Shown here: positions 1 through 8,473 of the stretch, in pieces | Position numbering within the stretch: position 1 is the stretch's first letter | Layout of the letters: each line of letters starts with the position of its first letter | Source of the DNA: a bacterium | Lineage (GTDB): Bacteria > Vulcanimicrobiota > Xenobia > Xenobiales > JADMJV01 | Direction: 5' to 3' | Length of the DNA stretch: 63,329 nucleotides | Assembly: GCA_018780265.1 (NCBI GenBank) | Contig: JADMJV010000011.1 | Span: forward strand, 1-63,329 | Notes under the pieces: model-generated | What the model was told of the DNA's origin: nothing | Databases searched by the model: none | What the model saw: the letters and a program-made list of their open reading frames with translations, nothing else | Program-made: the position numbers and the translations under genes

Positions 1-2
1 GC

Positions 3-1139
3 TCAGTACCTGCTGCCGCACCTACCAGGGAGATGCCCCCCTGAACGGTTACGAAAAATCTCTTCATTGACGTGGTGCAGCACAAACTGGTCGGCATAAC
101 GGTCCAGCACCTCCTGGTGGGAAAGCCGGTAGTTGCGACCCTCGCGACGCGCGTAGTAACCCACGTGATAGGGGCGCCCTTGGGGAACATCGCCATGGTC
201 AAAACAGACCACCTGCGCCCAATGGCGAAAAATATCGACGTCATTGGCATAACACATCATGTTGGTGGTCAGGGCTCCGGGGGCCCTCAAATTGGCCTCC
301 AGGGCGCGCAACCCATCGGCTGTGCGAAAAAACTCCAGATGAAAAAAGCGCTGGCGCACTTCAAAAGCCTTGAGAACCTTGCGCCCCATCGCTTCCAGGT
401 CTTCGGGAATGTGACGTTCCGAGTAATAAAAGAGGTCGGCCTCTTCATTCACCACTTCCATGATGCCGGTGGAAAATCCGTGACTGGCCGTAAAAACCGG
501 CTCCATGGCGCTGTTCGCCAGACCATCATAGGTGCACAACTGACCCACCAGATACTCTTCGAGCAGATACTCGATGTCGGGCGGATGGTCCAAAAACTTC
601 TCCAGCTCGGCCTGATTTTCCAGCTTGTAGGTGGCCGCCGCGCCCACTCCCACGTCGGGTTTGGCCACCAGCGGGAACCCGGCCTGACGAGCCAGCTTCA
701 AGACCCCTTTGCGATCACTGGCCAGGCAGCCACGGGCCACCGGCACACCAGCTTCCAAATAGCGCTGCTTCATGACCCATTTGCGCTTGATCCTGTCCAT
801 ATCACTGCTGCGGTAGCCCGCCAGGTTAAAGTCGGTGCGCAAACGGGCCTCGGTATCCATCCAATACTCGGAGTTGGAATCGACCCGATCGATCCGACCA
901 TGCTTAGAAATGAAATAGGCAAAAGCGCGATACACCTGGTCGTATTCTTGCAGCGACTCCACCTGGTAATACTCGTGAATCCATCCCTGCAACTGGGGGC
1001 CCAGATCGGCGTAGGGCGTCTCGCCCAAGCCCAGTACGCGCACGCCCACCTCGTGCAGGCCGCGCACGAAATCGCGGTAGTTGGGGGGGAAAAACGGAGA
1101 AAGATATACAAAATTCACGCTGGCGGTTCCCACTCGCAT
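3..1139 (-). CDS. ATP-grasp superfamily ligase
   Basis: 378 aa. The sequence resembles ATP-grasp carboxylate-amine/thiol ligases: an N-terminal pre-ATP-grasp domain (about residues 1-110), then a nucleotide-binding lobe with 'GFPLVAKPDVGVGAAA' near residue 155 and a C-terminal lobe with the metal-binding signature 'LEANLRAPG' near residue 285. Such enzymes form an acyl-phosphate from a carboxylate and ATP and couple it to an amine or other nucleophile. The substrate cannot be told from the sequence. The ATG at 1139 is preferred over an in-frame TTG one codon upstream. The gene is last in a long minus-strand run, behind the helicase and a 32-bp palindrome. The last ~20 residues are Arg/Gly-rich and unlike an ATP-grasp terminus, so a late frameshift is possible. 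Confidence 0.75.
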   Translation of the reverse strand: MRVGTASVNFVYLSPFFPPNYRDFVRGLHEVGVRVLGLGETPYADLGPQLQGWIHEYYQVESLQEYDQVYRAFAYFISKHGRIDRVDSNSEYWMDTEARLRTDFNLAGYRSSDMDRIKRKWVMKQRYLEAGVPVARGCLASDRKGVLKLARQAGFPLVAKPDVGVGAAATYKLENQAELEKFLDHPPDIEYLLEEYLVGQLCTYDGLANSAMEPVFTASHGFSTGIMEVVNEEADLFYYSERHIPEDLEAMGRKVLKAFEVRQRFFHLEFFRTADGLRALEANLRAPGALTTNMMCYANDVDIFRHWAQVVCFDHGDVPQGRPYHVGYYARREGRNYRLSHQEVLDRYADQFVLHHVNEEIFRNRSGGHLPGRCGSRY

Positions 1140-1151
1140 CAAGGATTGTTA

Positions 1152-1183
1152 CCAGGCCAGAGGGGTCGACCCCTCTGGCCTGG
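1152..1183. other. Perfect 32-bp palindrome between helicase and ATP-grasp genes
   Basis: The two 16-nt halves are exact reverse complements, centred on GGTCGACC. As RNA it would form a very stable hairpin 5 nt after the helicase stop. No clear U-tract follows on either strand, so it is not a textbook intrinsic terminator. It could be an mRNA-stabilising or attenuating hairpin, or a protein-binding site. Confidence 0.8.
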
Positions 1184-1188
1184 AGAGG

Positions 1189-2448
1189 CTACCTGGAGCG
1201 ACTGCTGGCCCCTCGGTAGGAACGAGGGGCATCGTAGCTGCCCCTACCGCCCGAAGGACGGACCGGCGCAGCCACAGCCACCACGGGGGGGCGTGGAGGC
1301 ACCGTCATGTTGACAGGCAAGGCCAGCACCTGACGCTGAATGCGCTGGCCGAAGGCTCGCTCCAGTTGCGCAAACTTCGACCGATCGGTAGGCGTGACCA
1401 GAGTGATGGCCATACCTTCCTTGCCCATCCGCCCGGTGCGTCCCACCCGGTGAGTGAGCAATTCGGCCGTTTCCGGCAATTCGAAGTTGATGACCTGAGT
1501 CACTCCGTCCAGGTCCAGGCCCCGGGCAGCCACATTGGTGGCCACCATAATTTCGATCTGGCTGGAACGGAACTGCTGCACCACTCGGTCGCGAGCATTC
1601 TGACTCATGTTGCCCTGCAGCGCGTCCACCGGGTAACCCACGGTGGCCAATTGCTTGGCCAACTTCTTGGCTCCGTGCTTGGTACGGGTGAACACAATCG
1701 AGAGTCCGTCGCGATCGTCGAGCAATTTGCGCAGCGCATCCCAACGAGCGCCTTCGGGAATCTCGTGAACCACATGTTCAATCTTAGGCCGACTCTCGGG
1801 GGCGGGATCCACCTTGACCCGGACCGGTTGGTAGAGAAATTGGGCGGCCGATTTATCCACCCACTCGGGATGAGTGGCGGAAAACAGAGCCGTTTGTCGC
1901 TTGCTCGGGGGCGGAGCGTAGGAAAGAATGGCCTTCACGTCGTGCATGAAGCCCCGGTCCAACATCTCGTCCGCCTCGTCCAGGACCAGAAAAGTAACTT
2001 TCTTCAAACTGAGCGACCCGCGTTTGATCAGGTCGAGCACGCGGCCAGGCGCACCCACCACGATCTGAGCGCCGGCTCGGATGGCCTGCTCTTGCGGTCC
2101 CAGGCCGCGTCCACCCACCACAACGGCGGTTTTCAAACCATCGGCCTTTCCCAAAGTATCTAATACTTCGCCAACCTGGTTGGCCAATTCGCGGGTGGGC
2201 ACCAAAACCAGGGCTTGCACGGCGCGCAGTCCTGGTTCCACATATTCGATCAACGGCAGGCCAAAGGCTAGCGTCTTACCCGAGCCGGTGCAGGCTTGAC
2301 CCACCACGTCCTTGCCCGCCAAAAGCGGGGGAATGGTCTGGATCTGGATAGGAGTAGGAGAGTGAATGCCCATCTGGGCGAGAACTTTTAAGCTGGAGCT
2401 GAGTAGCCCAAAGTCGTTAAAGCTCTCTGGATTAGTAGGATTTGTCAT
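1189..2448 (-). CDS. DEAD-box ATP-dependent RNA helicase
   Basis: 419 aa with the full set of SF2 DEAD-box motifs. These are a Q-motif region 'SPTPIQIQTIPPLL' (about 30-43), Walker A 'ACTGSGKT' (52-59), 'PTRELANQ' (84-91), 'APGR', 'DEAD' (157-160), 'SAT', 'ARGLD' and 'HRVGRTGR' in the second RecA domain. The short C-terminal tail is Arg/Gly/Ser-rich, typical of RhlE/DeaD-like helicases that unwind RNA duplexes during ribosome assembly or mRNA decay. The first in-frame ATG at 2448 aligns the protein with family length; a TTG ten codons upstream is less likely. It lies 26 nt downstream of the AlkD-like gene in the same minus-strand run. The exact subfamily cannot be settled by eye. Confidence 0.95.
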   Translation of the reverse strand: MTNPTNPESFNDFGLLSSSLKVLAQMGIHSPTPIQIQTIPPLLAGKDVVGQACTGSGKTLAFGLPLIEYVEPGLRAVQALVLVPTRELANQVGEVLDTLGKADGLKTAVVVGGRGLGPQEQAIRAGAQIVVGAPGRVLDLIKRGSLSLKKVTFLVLDEADEMLDRGFMHDVKAILSYAPPPSKRQTALFSATHPEWVDKSAAQFLYQPVRVKVDPAPESRPKIEHVVHEIPEGARWDALRKLLDDRDGLSIVFTRTKHGAKKLAKQLATVGYPVDALQGNMSQNARDRVVQQFRSSQIEIMVATNVAARGLDLDGVTQVINFELPETAELLTHRVGRTGRMGKEGMAITLVTPTDRSKFAQLERAFGQRIQRQVLALPVNMTVPPRPPVVAVAAPVRPSGGRGSYDAPRSYRGASSRSR

Positions 2449-2474
2449 ACAGGGCGCTACTGTAGCACAAGTTG

Positions 2475-3179
2475 TCAAGTTTTCGGCCTCGGCCGACCCA
2501 TTGCCAGATAAACAGCGCGCTGTTCAACCGACAACTTTTCCAATGAATATCGCAACATGGTGCGGGGCATGAGAGCCGCGTGCTCATCCAAAAATCCCAG
2601 CAAGGCGGGCAGGCTGCGCTTGCCCACCTCGCGCAGCATCCAGCCGCAGGCTTTGTGCATCAGATCGTGATGCTCGTGCAACAACCCCTGGCAAAGGCGC
2701 AGCGTATCGCCTATTTGCCCTTTGCGTATCAAGGCCAGCGTGGACACCACCGCGATGCGCCGCTCCCAGAGATTGTCGGAGGCGGCCAACAGGTCCAGCA
2801 GGCTGCGGTCCTGTGCACCCAGCAGGGTCTCTCCCACAATTTGTGGAGCGGAACCGTCGACCAGGTCCCAATTGTTGACCCACCGGATGTGGGCCAGATA
2901 GGCGTCCAGAATGGCCTGGGGCTCCCGCCGCGCCCGACGCCCCATCTCCATCAGAGCCAGCAGCCTCTCCTCGTGATAAGGCGACTGCAGCATGCTCAAG
3001 ACCTCCTTCAAGGAGTAGTCCCGGCAGATCTTCAAAAAGCCACGCGTCTGCGGCACCTTAAGCCCCAGAAAGAGGTCTCCTTCAGCATACTGCCCCGGCC
3101 CGGTCTTGAAAAACCTCTTAAGAAACTCGGCCTGAGGCGGATTGGCGGCAGCCCGCATCTGTTCCTGAACGGGCAACAT
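2475..3179 (-). CDS. AlkD-like DNA alkylation repair glycosylase
   Basis: 234 aa, the usual size of AlkC/AlkD HEAT-like-repeat DNA glycosylases, which remove alkylated bases such as N3- or N7-alkylpurines without base flipping. Family landmarks are 'FLGLKVPQTR' (about 37-46), 'WVNNWDLVD' (100-108) carrying the catalytic-cleft Trp and Asp, and 'WERRIAVVSTLALI' (138-151) supplying the conserved Arg. The C-terminal stretch 'DLMHKACGWMLREVGKR' is also a family hallmark. ATG at 3179 starts one base after the stop of the hydantoinase-like gene, so co-transcription is likely. No obvious Shine-Dalgarno sequence is present, which fits translational coupling. Confidence 0.9.
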   Translation of the reverse strand: MLPVQEQMRAAANPPQAEFLKRFFKTGPGQYAEGDLFLGLKVPQTRGFLKICRDYSLKEVLSMLQSPYHEERLLALMEMGRRARREPQAILDAYLAHIRWVNNWDLVDGSAPQIVGETLLGAQDRSLLDLLAASDNLWERRIAVVSTLALIRKGQIGDTLRLCQGLLHEHHDLMHKACGWMLREVGKRSLPALLGFLDEHAALMPRTMLRYSLEKLSVEQRAVYLAMGRPRPKT

Positions 3180-3180
3180 C

Positions 3181-5295
3181 TCAGTTGCGGGGGTGGATCA
3201 GAAAAAACACCGAGTGCTCGCTCAGATGCATCTGGGCCAACTCTTGCTGAGCCAGGCCCAACACTTGCTCGGTGGTCTGCAGCGAAGTCAAATCCACCAG
3301 TTTGCGTCCGGCCACTACGTGCACAGCCGGCAACAAGGCCCCGGCGTCCCCGTAGTCGGTGTGCTGCTGGAGCACACTTTCCAACGCCTTGCGCCAGTTG
3401 TCTCCGGGGCTACTCACCAGTTTTCCGCCCGGAACCTGAAGTTTTACCCCGCCCCGTCCATCGGTGATCCAAACCGTCTGCTTGGTGCGCGTGAACAGCT
3501 TGAGGAAATACTTCTCGCTGCGCTGGCTTTCGTAGACATAAAGCGTATCCGTCTGCCCCTTGAGCAGAACCGACTGCTCGCGAGGGGCCGCCTCGCGCAG
3601 GGCCGTCAGGCGTTCTTCCTCGGTGACCGTCTGCTGCAGCAGGTCCTGAGCCACAAAGGCCACCGAACCGGTGGCCATGGCCCGCACCTGGTTGCGCTGC
3701 GAATCCACTTCGATCTGCACGTCCACCGTGTCCGGATCGGCCCCCATGCGGATCACGGCCTGCTCAGCCTCGCTGCGCAATGCGGCCAGGTCTGACTGGG
3801 AGGGATTGACCAAATTACGTTCCAGCGTCTCTTTGACCATGGCCAGAGCCGCTCCGATGGCCGAGATCACTTCGGCTCGCGGGGCAATTTCGTGGGGCAG
3901 GTCGAGCTTCCTGGCCACGTAGGGCACAATGGCGGCTGCCCCTCCCCCACCGCCGATCAGTTTGATGGCCCGATCCCCCACTTTGTAGTCCACAATCAAT
4001 TGCCTGATAGTAGGAATTACCTTTTCGGAGGCGCTGTCCAACATCTTCGTGGCCAGCTCGACAGGCTCCAGTCCGGTGACCTTATGCAAACAGGCAAAGG
4101 CCTTCTCCAGGCTGGCCAGGTTGCCCAACGAGTAGCCCCCTGACGGCACAAAACCCAGCCAATTGGCGGCGCAGGTGGTGGTCACGGCCACCTTTTCCTC
4201 CCCCTTGTGAAATACCCAGTAATCGGGGTCATCGGGCAAAGGCTTTTCGGAAACCAGGGTTACCTGGTCGTCAAACCACTCCGGCGCCGTGAAGCAGGCG
4301 TAGCTGCAGCCGGCCAGGTGGGCGCTGCGCGGCCCCACCTCAACCTTGGAGCCGGCCCGCAACATCGAGCCGCCGGCCACACCCAGAGTCCGGCTGTCAA
4401 GCGTTTTGAGAAAGGTGGGATGCCCCCCCAAAGTGGCGCTGTGAATGGCCGCCCGACCATCCTTGATGAGACAGATGTCAGTGCTGGTTCCGCCCACTTC
4501 CAAAAAGATGGCGTCGCTGGCCCGCAAAAAAACCAGAGCGGCGGCGATGCCGGCAGCCGGACCCGAGAGCAAAGTGAGCACCGGCCGCTTGCGCACCTCA
4601 TCCAGACTCATCACCCCGCCGTCGGAGCGCATCACCATCAGTGGGGCTTCCACGTGGGCCTGACGCAAACCCGATTCGGTCATCACGGCTGTCTCAATCA
4701 TCTTGGGCAGAATGCTGGCGTTAAGAACGGCCGTGCGAGTGCGCTTCTGCAAACCATAGAGGCCAGACATTTCGTGGCTGCCACAGGCGGGCAGGCCCAT
4801 GGCCGAGGCCATCTCCATCACTTCCGCCTCACCCCGGCTGTCATCCACGCTCATGGGTTGAGCGGCAGCAATGGCCCCGCAGCCCTCGCCCTGAAGTTTA
4901 CCCAGGGCAGCCTGGATGGCCTTATCGGAAACGTAGATCAGTTGAGAATGGAGAAACTTACCGGGCGCCAGTTCGATCGACCCCACTTCCATATCGGCCC
5001 TGGCCTTCAGATCAAGCGCGCTGCCCAGACCGACAATGCCCACTTTGACCACGTCGCCTTCGAGCAAAGCATTGGTGGCCTGAGTGGTGCTGTGCGCCAA
5101 AAAGACCACCTTAGCCTCGGGGACGTGCTCAAGCAGCTTGCCAAAGACCTGCACAATGCCTTCGGCCACTCCGTTGGGGTGGTGGTGGGTGGTAGGGGTC
5201 ACGGCGTGATGCGCCACCTCAAGGGTGGCATTGTCTATGGCTACGGCGTGGGTAAAGGTGCCGCCCACGTCAATGCCCACGCGCATGCGCTGCAT
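3181..5295 (-). CDS. Hydantoinase/oxoprolinase (HyuA-like) family ATPase
   Basis: 704 aa. The N-terminus has the ASKHA-type phosphate-binding signature 'VGIDVGGTFTHAVA' (about 6-19), then hydantoinase A features: 'TNALLEGDVVKVGIVGLG' and 'LLSGPAAGIAAAL' followed by 'EVGGTSTDICLI', the second nucleotide-binding element. Family members hydrolyse ATP to open cyclic amides (5-oxoproline, hydantoin) or act in acetone/acetophenone carboxylases, normally with a HyuB-type partner. No HyuB is adjacent here. Instead the ATG overlaps the stop of a polytopic permease gene (ATGA), suggesting that the pair takes up and processes a cyclic amide or related compound. The C-terminal ~200 residues are less conserved and unassigned. 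The substrate is unknown. Confidence 0.85.
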   Translation of the reverse strand: MQRMRVGIDVGGTFTHAVAIDNATLEVAHHAVTPTTHHHPNGVAEGIVQVFGKLLEHVPEAKVVFLAHSTTQATNALLEGDVVKVGIVGLGSALDLKARADMEVGSIELAPGKFLHSQLIYVSDKAIQAALGKLQGEGCGAIAAAQPMSVDDSRGEAEVMEMASAMGLPACGSHEMSGLYGLQKRTRTAVLNASILPKMIETAVMTESGLRQAHVEAPLMVMRSDGGVMSLDEVRKRPVLTLLSGPAAGIAAALVFLRASDAIFLEVGGTSTDICLIKDGRAAIHSATLGGHPTFLKTLDSRTLGVAGGSMLRAGSKVEVGPRSAHLAGCSYACFTAPEWFDDQVTLVSEKPLPDDPDYWVFHKGEEKVAVTTTCAANWLGFVPSGGYSLGNLASLEKAFACLHKVTGLEPVELATKMLDSASEKVIPTIRQLIVDYKVGDRAIKLIGGGGGAAAIVPYVARKLDLPHEIAPRAEVISAIGAALAMVKETLERNLVNPSQSDLAALRSEAEQAVIRMGADPDTVDVQIEVDSQRNQVRAMATGSVAFVAQDLLQQTVTEEERLTALREAAPREQSVLLKGQTDTLYVYESQRSEKYFLKLFTRTKQTVWITDGRGGVKLQVPGGKLVSSPGDNWRKALESVLQQHTDYGDAGALLPAVHVVAGRKLVDLTSLQTTEQVLGLAQQELAQMHLSEHSVFFLIHPRN

Positions 5296-6590
5296 CAGCC
5301 CATCACTCCCCTGACCCCCACCATAAACACCAGCGCCAGCAACACGAAAACCCAGATATAGGGTAGCGTGTGTTTAAGAATCCGGTCGGGAGACTCATGC
5401 ACGAACTGGGCGATCCAGACGTTGTGGGTATTGGTGGGGTCACACACCGACTGAACCTGGCCCACACTCATAAAAGCGGTCATCACGGCCAGCGAAGGCA
5501 GCACCGCCGACTTGGCCATCAGGGCCGCAAATCCGGCTCCCAACCCATACAGATTGAAGGGCCCGCGGTAGAGCGTCAGCGGGGCCAGCAGAGTGAAGAA
5601 GGCCACGTAACCCAGGGCGGAACTGGGCAAAACGGCCTTGAGAAAGGGATCCATAATCGCCTGCGAGGTGGGGTCCATGGTGGCATTGAGGGTCATACCC
5701 AGGCCGATGAACAGGCCGATCACCGGGCTGACATCCTTGAGCCCTTCGAGCACTGCTGCCGTCACATTGGGAATGAGGCGCTTGGGCTGAGTCACCACGC
5801 AGCCAAACAAAATGGCCACCAGAAAGGCCGGGATGTCGGGCCACTGAAAAAAGAACATCAGGGCCGGCGGCAGCACTGGCGTGAGCAGGGCGATCACGGG
5901 CACCCGCGGCCCCTCAACCTCAAACCCCACCGCCGGGGCCGCCCAGGCGAACACTTTCGACTGCCGGCGACCCTCAAAGAGCAGATAAAACACGGAAACC
6001 GTCACCATAATGACGGCCACCTGCAAGGCATACTGCCTCACAACCACGTCGGACAGTCCCAGCAATTCGATGTAGAGCTTCCAGTTGGCCGGATTGAAGA
6101 TGCCCCCCACGGCGATGCCCAACAACATGACGGTGGCGGCGTAGAGCGGAGTAAAGCCGCTGCTCACCAAAATGGGCAACACCAGGGAACCGACCATAAT
6201 GACCGCTCCCAATCCGCTCAGAGCCGAGAAGTTGCCCGCCACCGCCCCATACAAAATCAGAGCTAACAGCAATTTGCGGTCGCCCGCATACTCCGCAGCC
6301 CAACGGATCAACTGCTGGGCAATGCCCTGGCGCATGACCACTTGAGACAGCATGGCGCCGAACATGGTGGTGACCATGGCCCCGGCCAGGCGTTTCGAGC
6401 CGTCCGTAAGGACTGTTTGAAACAGCAAAGTGCGCAGGCTTTCCAGCGTCCAGTCGGGCTGGTTGACCCCGGCCACCGTTGCGATAGACAAAGCCATGAT
6501 AGGCAAAGCCAGCAGGGCCGGGAGTCGACGTGTGTACATCAGGCCGGCGGCCGCCAGGAAGATCAGTAAAATCAAAATACCGGGTAACAT
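5295..6590 (-). CDS. Polytopic permease, ion-transporter (IT)-like
   Basis: 431 aa with about ten to twelve hydrophobic segments from residue 3 to the C-terminus, including a helix pair around 'LSGLGAVIMVGSLVLPI' and a central 'GGIFNPANWKLY' turn. The general pattern of long hydrophobic stretches with small-residue-rich hairpins fits the broad IT superfamily (GntP/CitM/dicarboxylate permeases), but no family-specific motif is decisive. Its stop codon overlaps the start of the hydantoinase-like ATPase, so the two are probably translated together and the permease may import that enzyme's substrate. ATG at 6590 is the only good start; no strong ribosome-binding site is visible. Confidence 0.7.
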   Translation of the reverse strand: MLPGILILLIFLAAAGLMYTRRLPALLALPIMALSIATVAGVNQPDWTLESLRTLLFQTVLTDGSKRLAGAMVTTMFGAMLSQVVMRQGIAQQLIRWAAEYAGDRKLLLALILYGAVAGNFSALSGLGAVIMVGSLVLPILVSSGFTPLYAATVMLLGIAVGGIFNPANWKLYIELLGLSDVVVRQYALQVAVIMVTVSVFYLLFEGRRQSKVFAWAAPAVGFEVEGPRVPVIALLTPVLPPALMFFFQWPDIPAFLVAILFGCVVTQPKRLIPNVTAAVLEGLKDVSPVIGLFIGLGMTLNATMDPTSQAIMDPFLKAVLPSSALGYVAFFTLLAPLTLYRGPFNLYGLGAGFAALMAKSAVLPSLAVMTAFMSVGQVQSVCDPTNTHNVWIAQFVHESPDRILKHTLPYIWVFVLLALVFMVGVRGVMG

Positions 6591-6649
6591 GGTTTGTGAA
6601 TGGAATTTTATTCAACCTTTCGGGCAATCCTGTCGAACAGAAAGGAAAC

Positions 6650-8473
6650 TTATCCGTTTACAGGAGGGATTTTCCAAACCCGCACGCGACCGTCAGCTCC
6701 ACCGGTAGCCACCAGCGGCTCGTGGAGGTCCACGGCCAAAGCCCGGGCCCAGCCTTCGTGGGCTTCCGAGCAAAAGACCACCCGCCCGTTGTCCACTCGA
6801 AAAGCGCGCAGGCAGCGATCGGCCGAAACGGTCACCACCAGTTCAGGGGAAGAGGTGAAGCAGGCGTCCCAAACCATGCCGCGGTGCCCCTTGAGATGGC
6901 GCATCTCCATATTGGCAGCCAGATCCCAAATGCGCACTGAAAGGTCGTTGGAACCGCTGATCAAGAGCCGACCATCCGGGCTGAAGCGAACGGACTGAAG
7001 CAGTTTGTCATGGCCGGTCAGGGCTCTCAGAAAGCGACCATCGGGGAGACGCCACAGATGAATCGCCTTATCGTCCGCGCCGGTGGCCAGAATACCGCCT
7101 TCGGGACTTACATCCAGGGCATTGACGGGGCCTTTGTGGGCCTGCCACGAGGCGCCTTGCGGCAAGGACGGACCGGTCATCGAGCAACGCCCATCGGTAA
7201 AGGCGGCAATCACCAATCCGCCTTCGGGATGAAAGCACAAGCGCACCACTGCGGGACCCGTCGAGACCAGGGTCTGAATCTCGGTACCCAGACGACAGTC
7301 CCACAGCTTGATGTCTCCCGCCTGCGAACCACTGACCAGATAGCCACCGTCGGGCGAAATGGCCAGGGCGTTAACAGCTTGAGCGTGAGCATTGAGACTG
7401 CCCAACAACTGCAGGTCAGGCCAGTTCCACAGGCAGATCCGACCATCCTTACCCGCCGAATAGAGGCGCCGCGATTCACTATGGAGCACCAGGGCGTTGG
7501 TTCCTCCCTGATGGGCCAGCACTTCGTGCAACATGACAAACTCACTGGCCACGGCCGCCTTCAGGGTGACCTCCAGGCCCAAACCCTCCATGAGTTGACG
7601 CACACTGGCCGTGCGGCGCTTCGGCTCCATTTGCAAAGCCTGAAAAAGGGCCTGTTCCGTCTCCACACTGACGGTGGCGTTGGCGGCCCGAATCGAGGTC
7701 AGCCTCTCCCCTTTGGCGCGTCGTCGCGCATCTAGCGGTGGGTGACCCACCAACAAGTGATAAAGGGTTGCCGCCAGCGAGTAGACATCGGAGGCGGGCA
7801 CCAATTTTTGATTCTTGTCATACTGCTCGGGAGGCGAATAGCCCGGAGAGACCGCCGCCAGACCCTCTTTAGAAGCCTTCTCGCTGAGGTAACCACGGGA
7901 CACGCCAAAGTCCAGGATCACGTAGCGGCCTTCGTGGGTCCAAAACAAATTATCCGGCTTCAGGTCCGAGTGAATCAGCCCGCCCGCATGAACCAGCATC
8001 AAAGCCTGTCCCACCTGTTGACACACTTCCAGAGCCTGACTCAAAGGCATGGCTCCAGCTCGGGCCAGCCCTTCGCCCAGCGTTTCTCCCTCGAGCAACT
8101 CTTCCACCAGGTAGGCACTTCGATTTTCGGTAAACTGGCCGTGAACCCTCACGATGCTGGGGTGATGGAAGCGCTCGAGAATTGAACCCTCGCGCTGAAA
8201 CGTATCCTTGGCCGCCGTATAGTTGTCCAACGACCAGGGCGGCAAGGCGTGAATTCCGTCCTCTCGCCGTACGCAACCGTTGGGGAAAAACTCTTTGATA
8301 GCCACGGGCAGACGCAGGGGACCCTGATAGGCCAGATAGGTAAGACTAAACCCTCCCACACCAACCACCGGGCCCATGGTGTAAACACCGCCCTGAAGGG
8401 TGGAGCCCTCGGGCAACGGTTCACGCACCGGGCGCTGTTGGAGGGTTGGCGGCTCGACTTCCGGTTGACTCAT
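6650..8473 (-). CDS. Ser/Thr protein kinase with C-terminal WD40 propeller
   Basis: 607 aa. The Hanks-type kinase domain covers about residues 28-290, with a glycine loop 'GVGGFSLTYLAYQG', the catalytic Lys in 'LPVAIKEFFP', a catalytic loop 'HSDLKPDN' and 'DFGVSRG'. The usual HRD arginine is Ser, but the catalytic Asp, Lys and Asn remain, so activity is plausible (non-RD kinase). Residues ~310-607 form seven WD40-like blades ending in 'RICLWNW', 'DIKLWD', a degenerate third, 'AIHLWRL', 'SVRIWDL', 'CLRAFRV' and 'RVRVWKI'. No transmembrane helix is evident, so it is probably cytosolic, with the propeller as substrate or partner platform. Its ATG overlaps the stop of the upstream M61 peptidase (ATGA). 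Confidence 0.93.
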   Translation of the reverse strand: MSQPEVEPPTLQQRPVREPLPEGSTLQGGVYTMGPVVGVGGFSLTYLAYQGPLRLPVAIKEFFPNGCVRREDGIHALPPWSLDNYTAAKDTFQREGSILERFHHPSIVRVHGQFTENRSAYLVEELLEGETLGEGLARAGAMPLSQALEVCQQVGQALMLVHAGGLIHSDLKPDNLFWTHEGRYVILDFGVSRGYLSEKASKEGLAAVSPGYSPPEQYDKNQKLVPASDVYSLAATLYHLLVGHPPLDARRRAKGERLTSIRAANATVSVETEQALFQALQMEPKRRTASVRQLMEGLGLEVTLKAAVASEFVMLHEVLAHQGGTNALVLHSESRRLYSAGKDGRICLWNWPDLQLLGSLNAHAQAVNALAISPDGGYLVSGSQAGDIKLWDCRLGTEIQTLVSTGPAVVRLCFHPEGGLVIAAFTDGRCSMTGPSLPQGASWQAHKGPVNALDVSPEGGILATGADDKAIHLWRLPDGRFLRALTGHDKLLQSVRFSPDGRLLISGSNDLSVRIWDLAANMEMRHLKGHRGMVWDACFTSSPELVVTVSADRCLRAFRVDNGRVVFCSEAHEGWARALAVDLHEPLVATGGADGRVRVWKIPPVNG

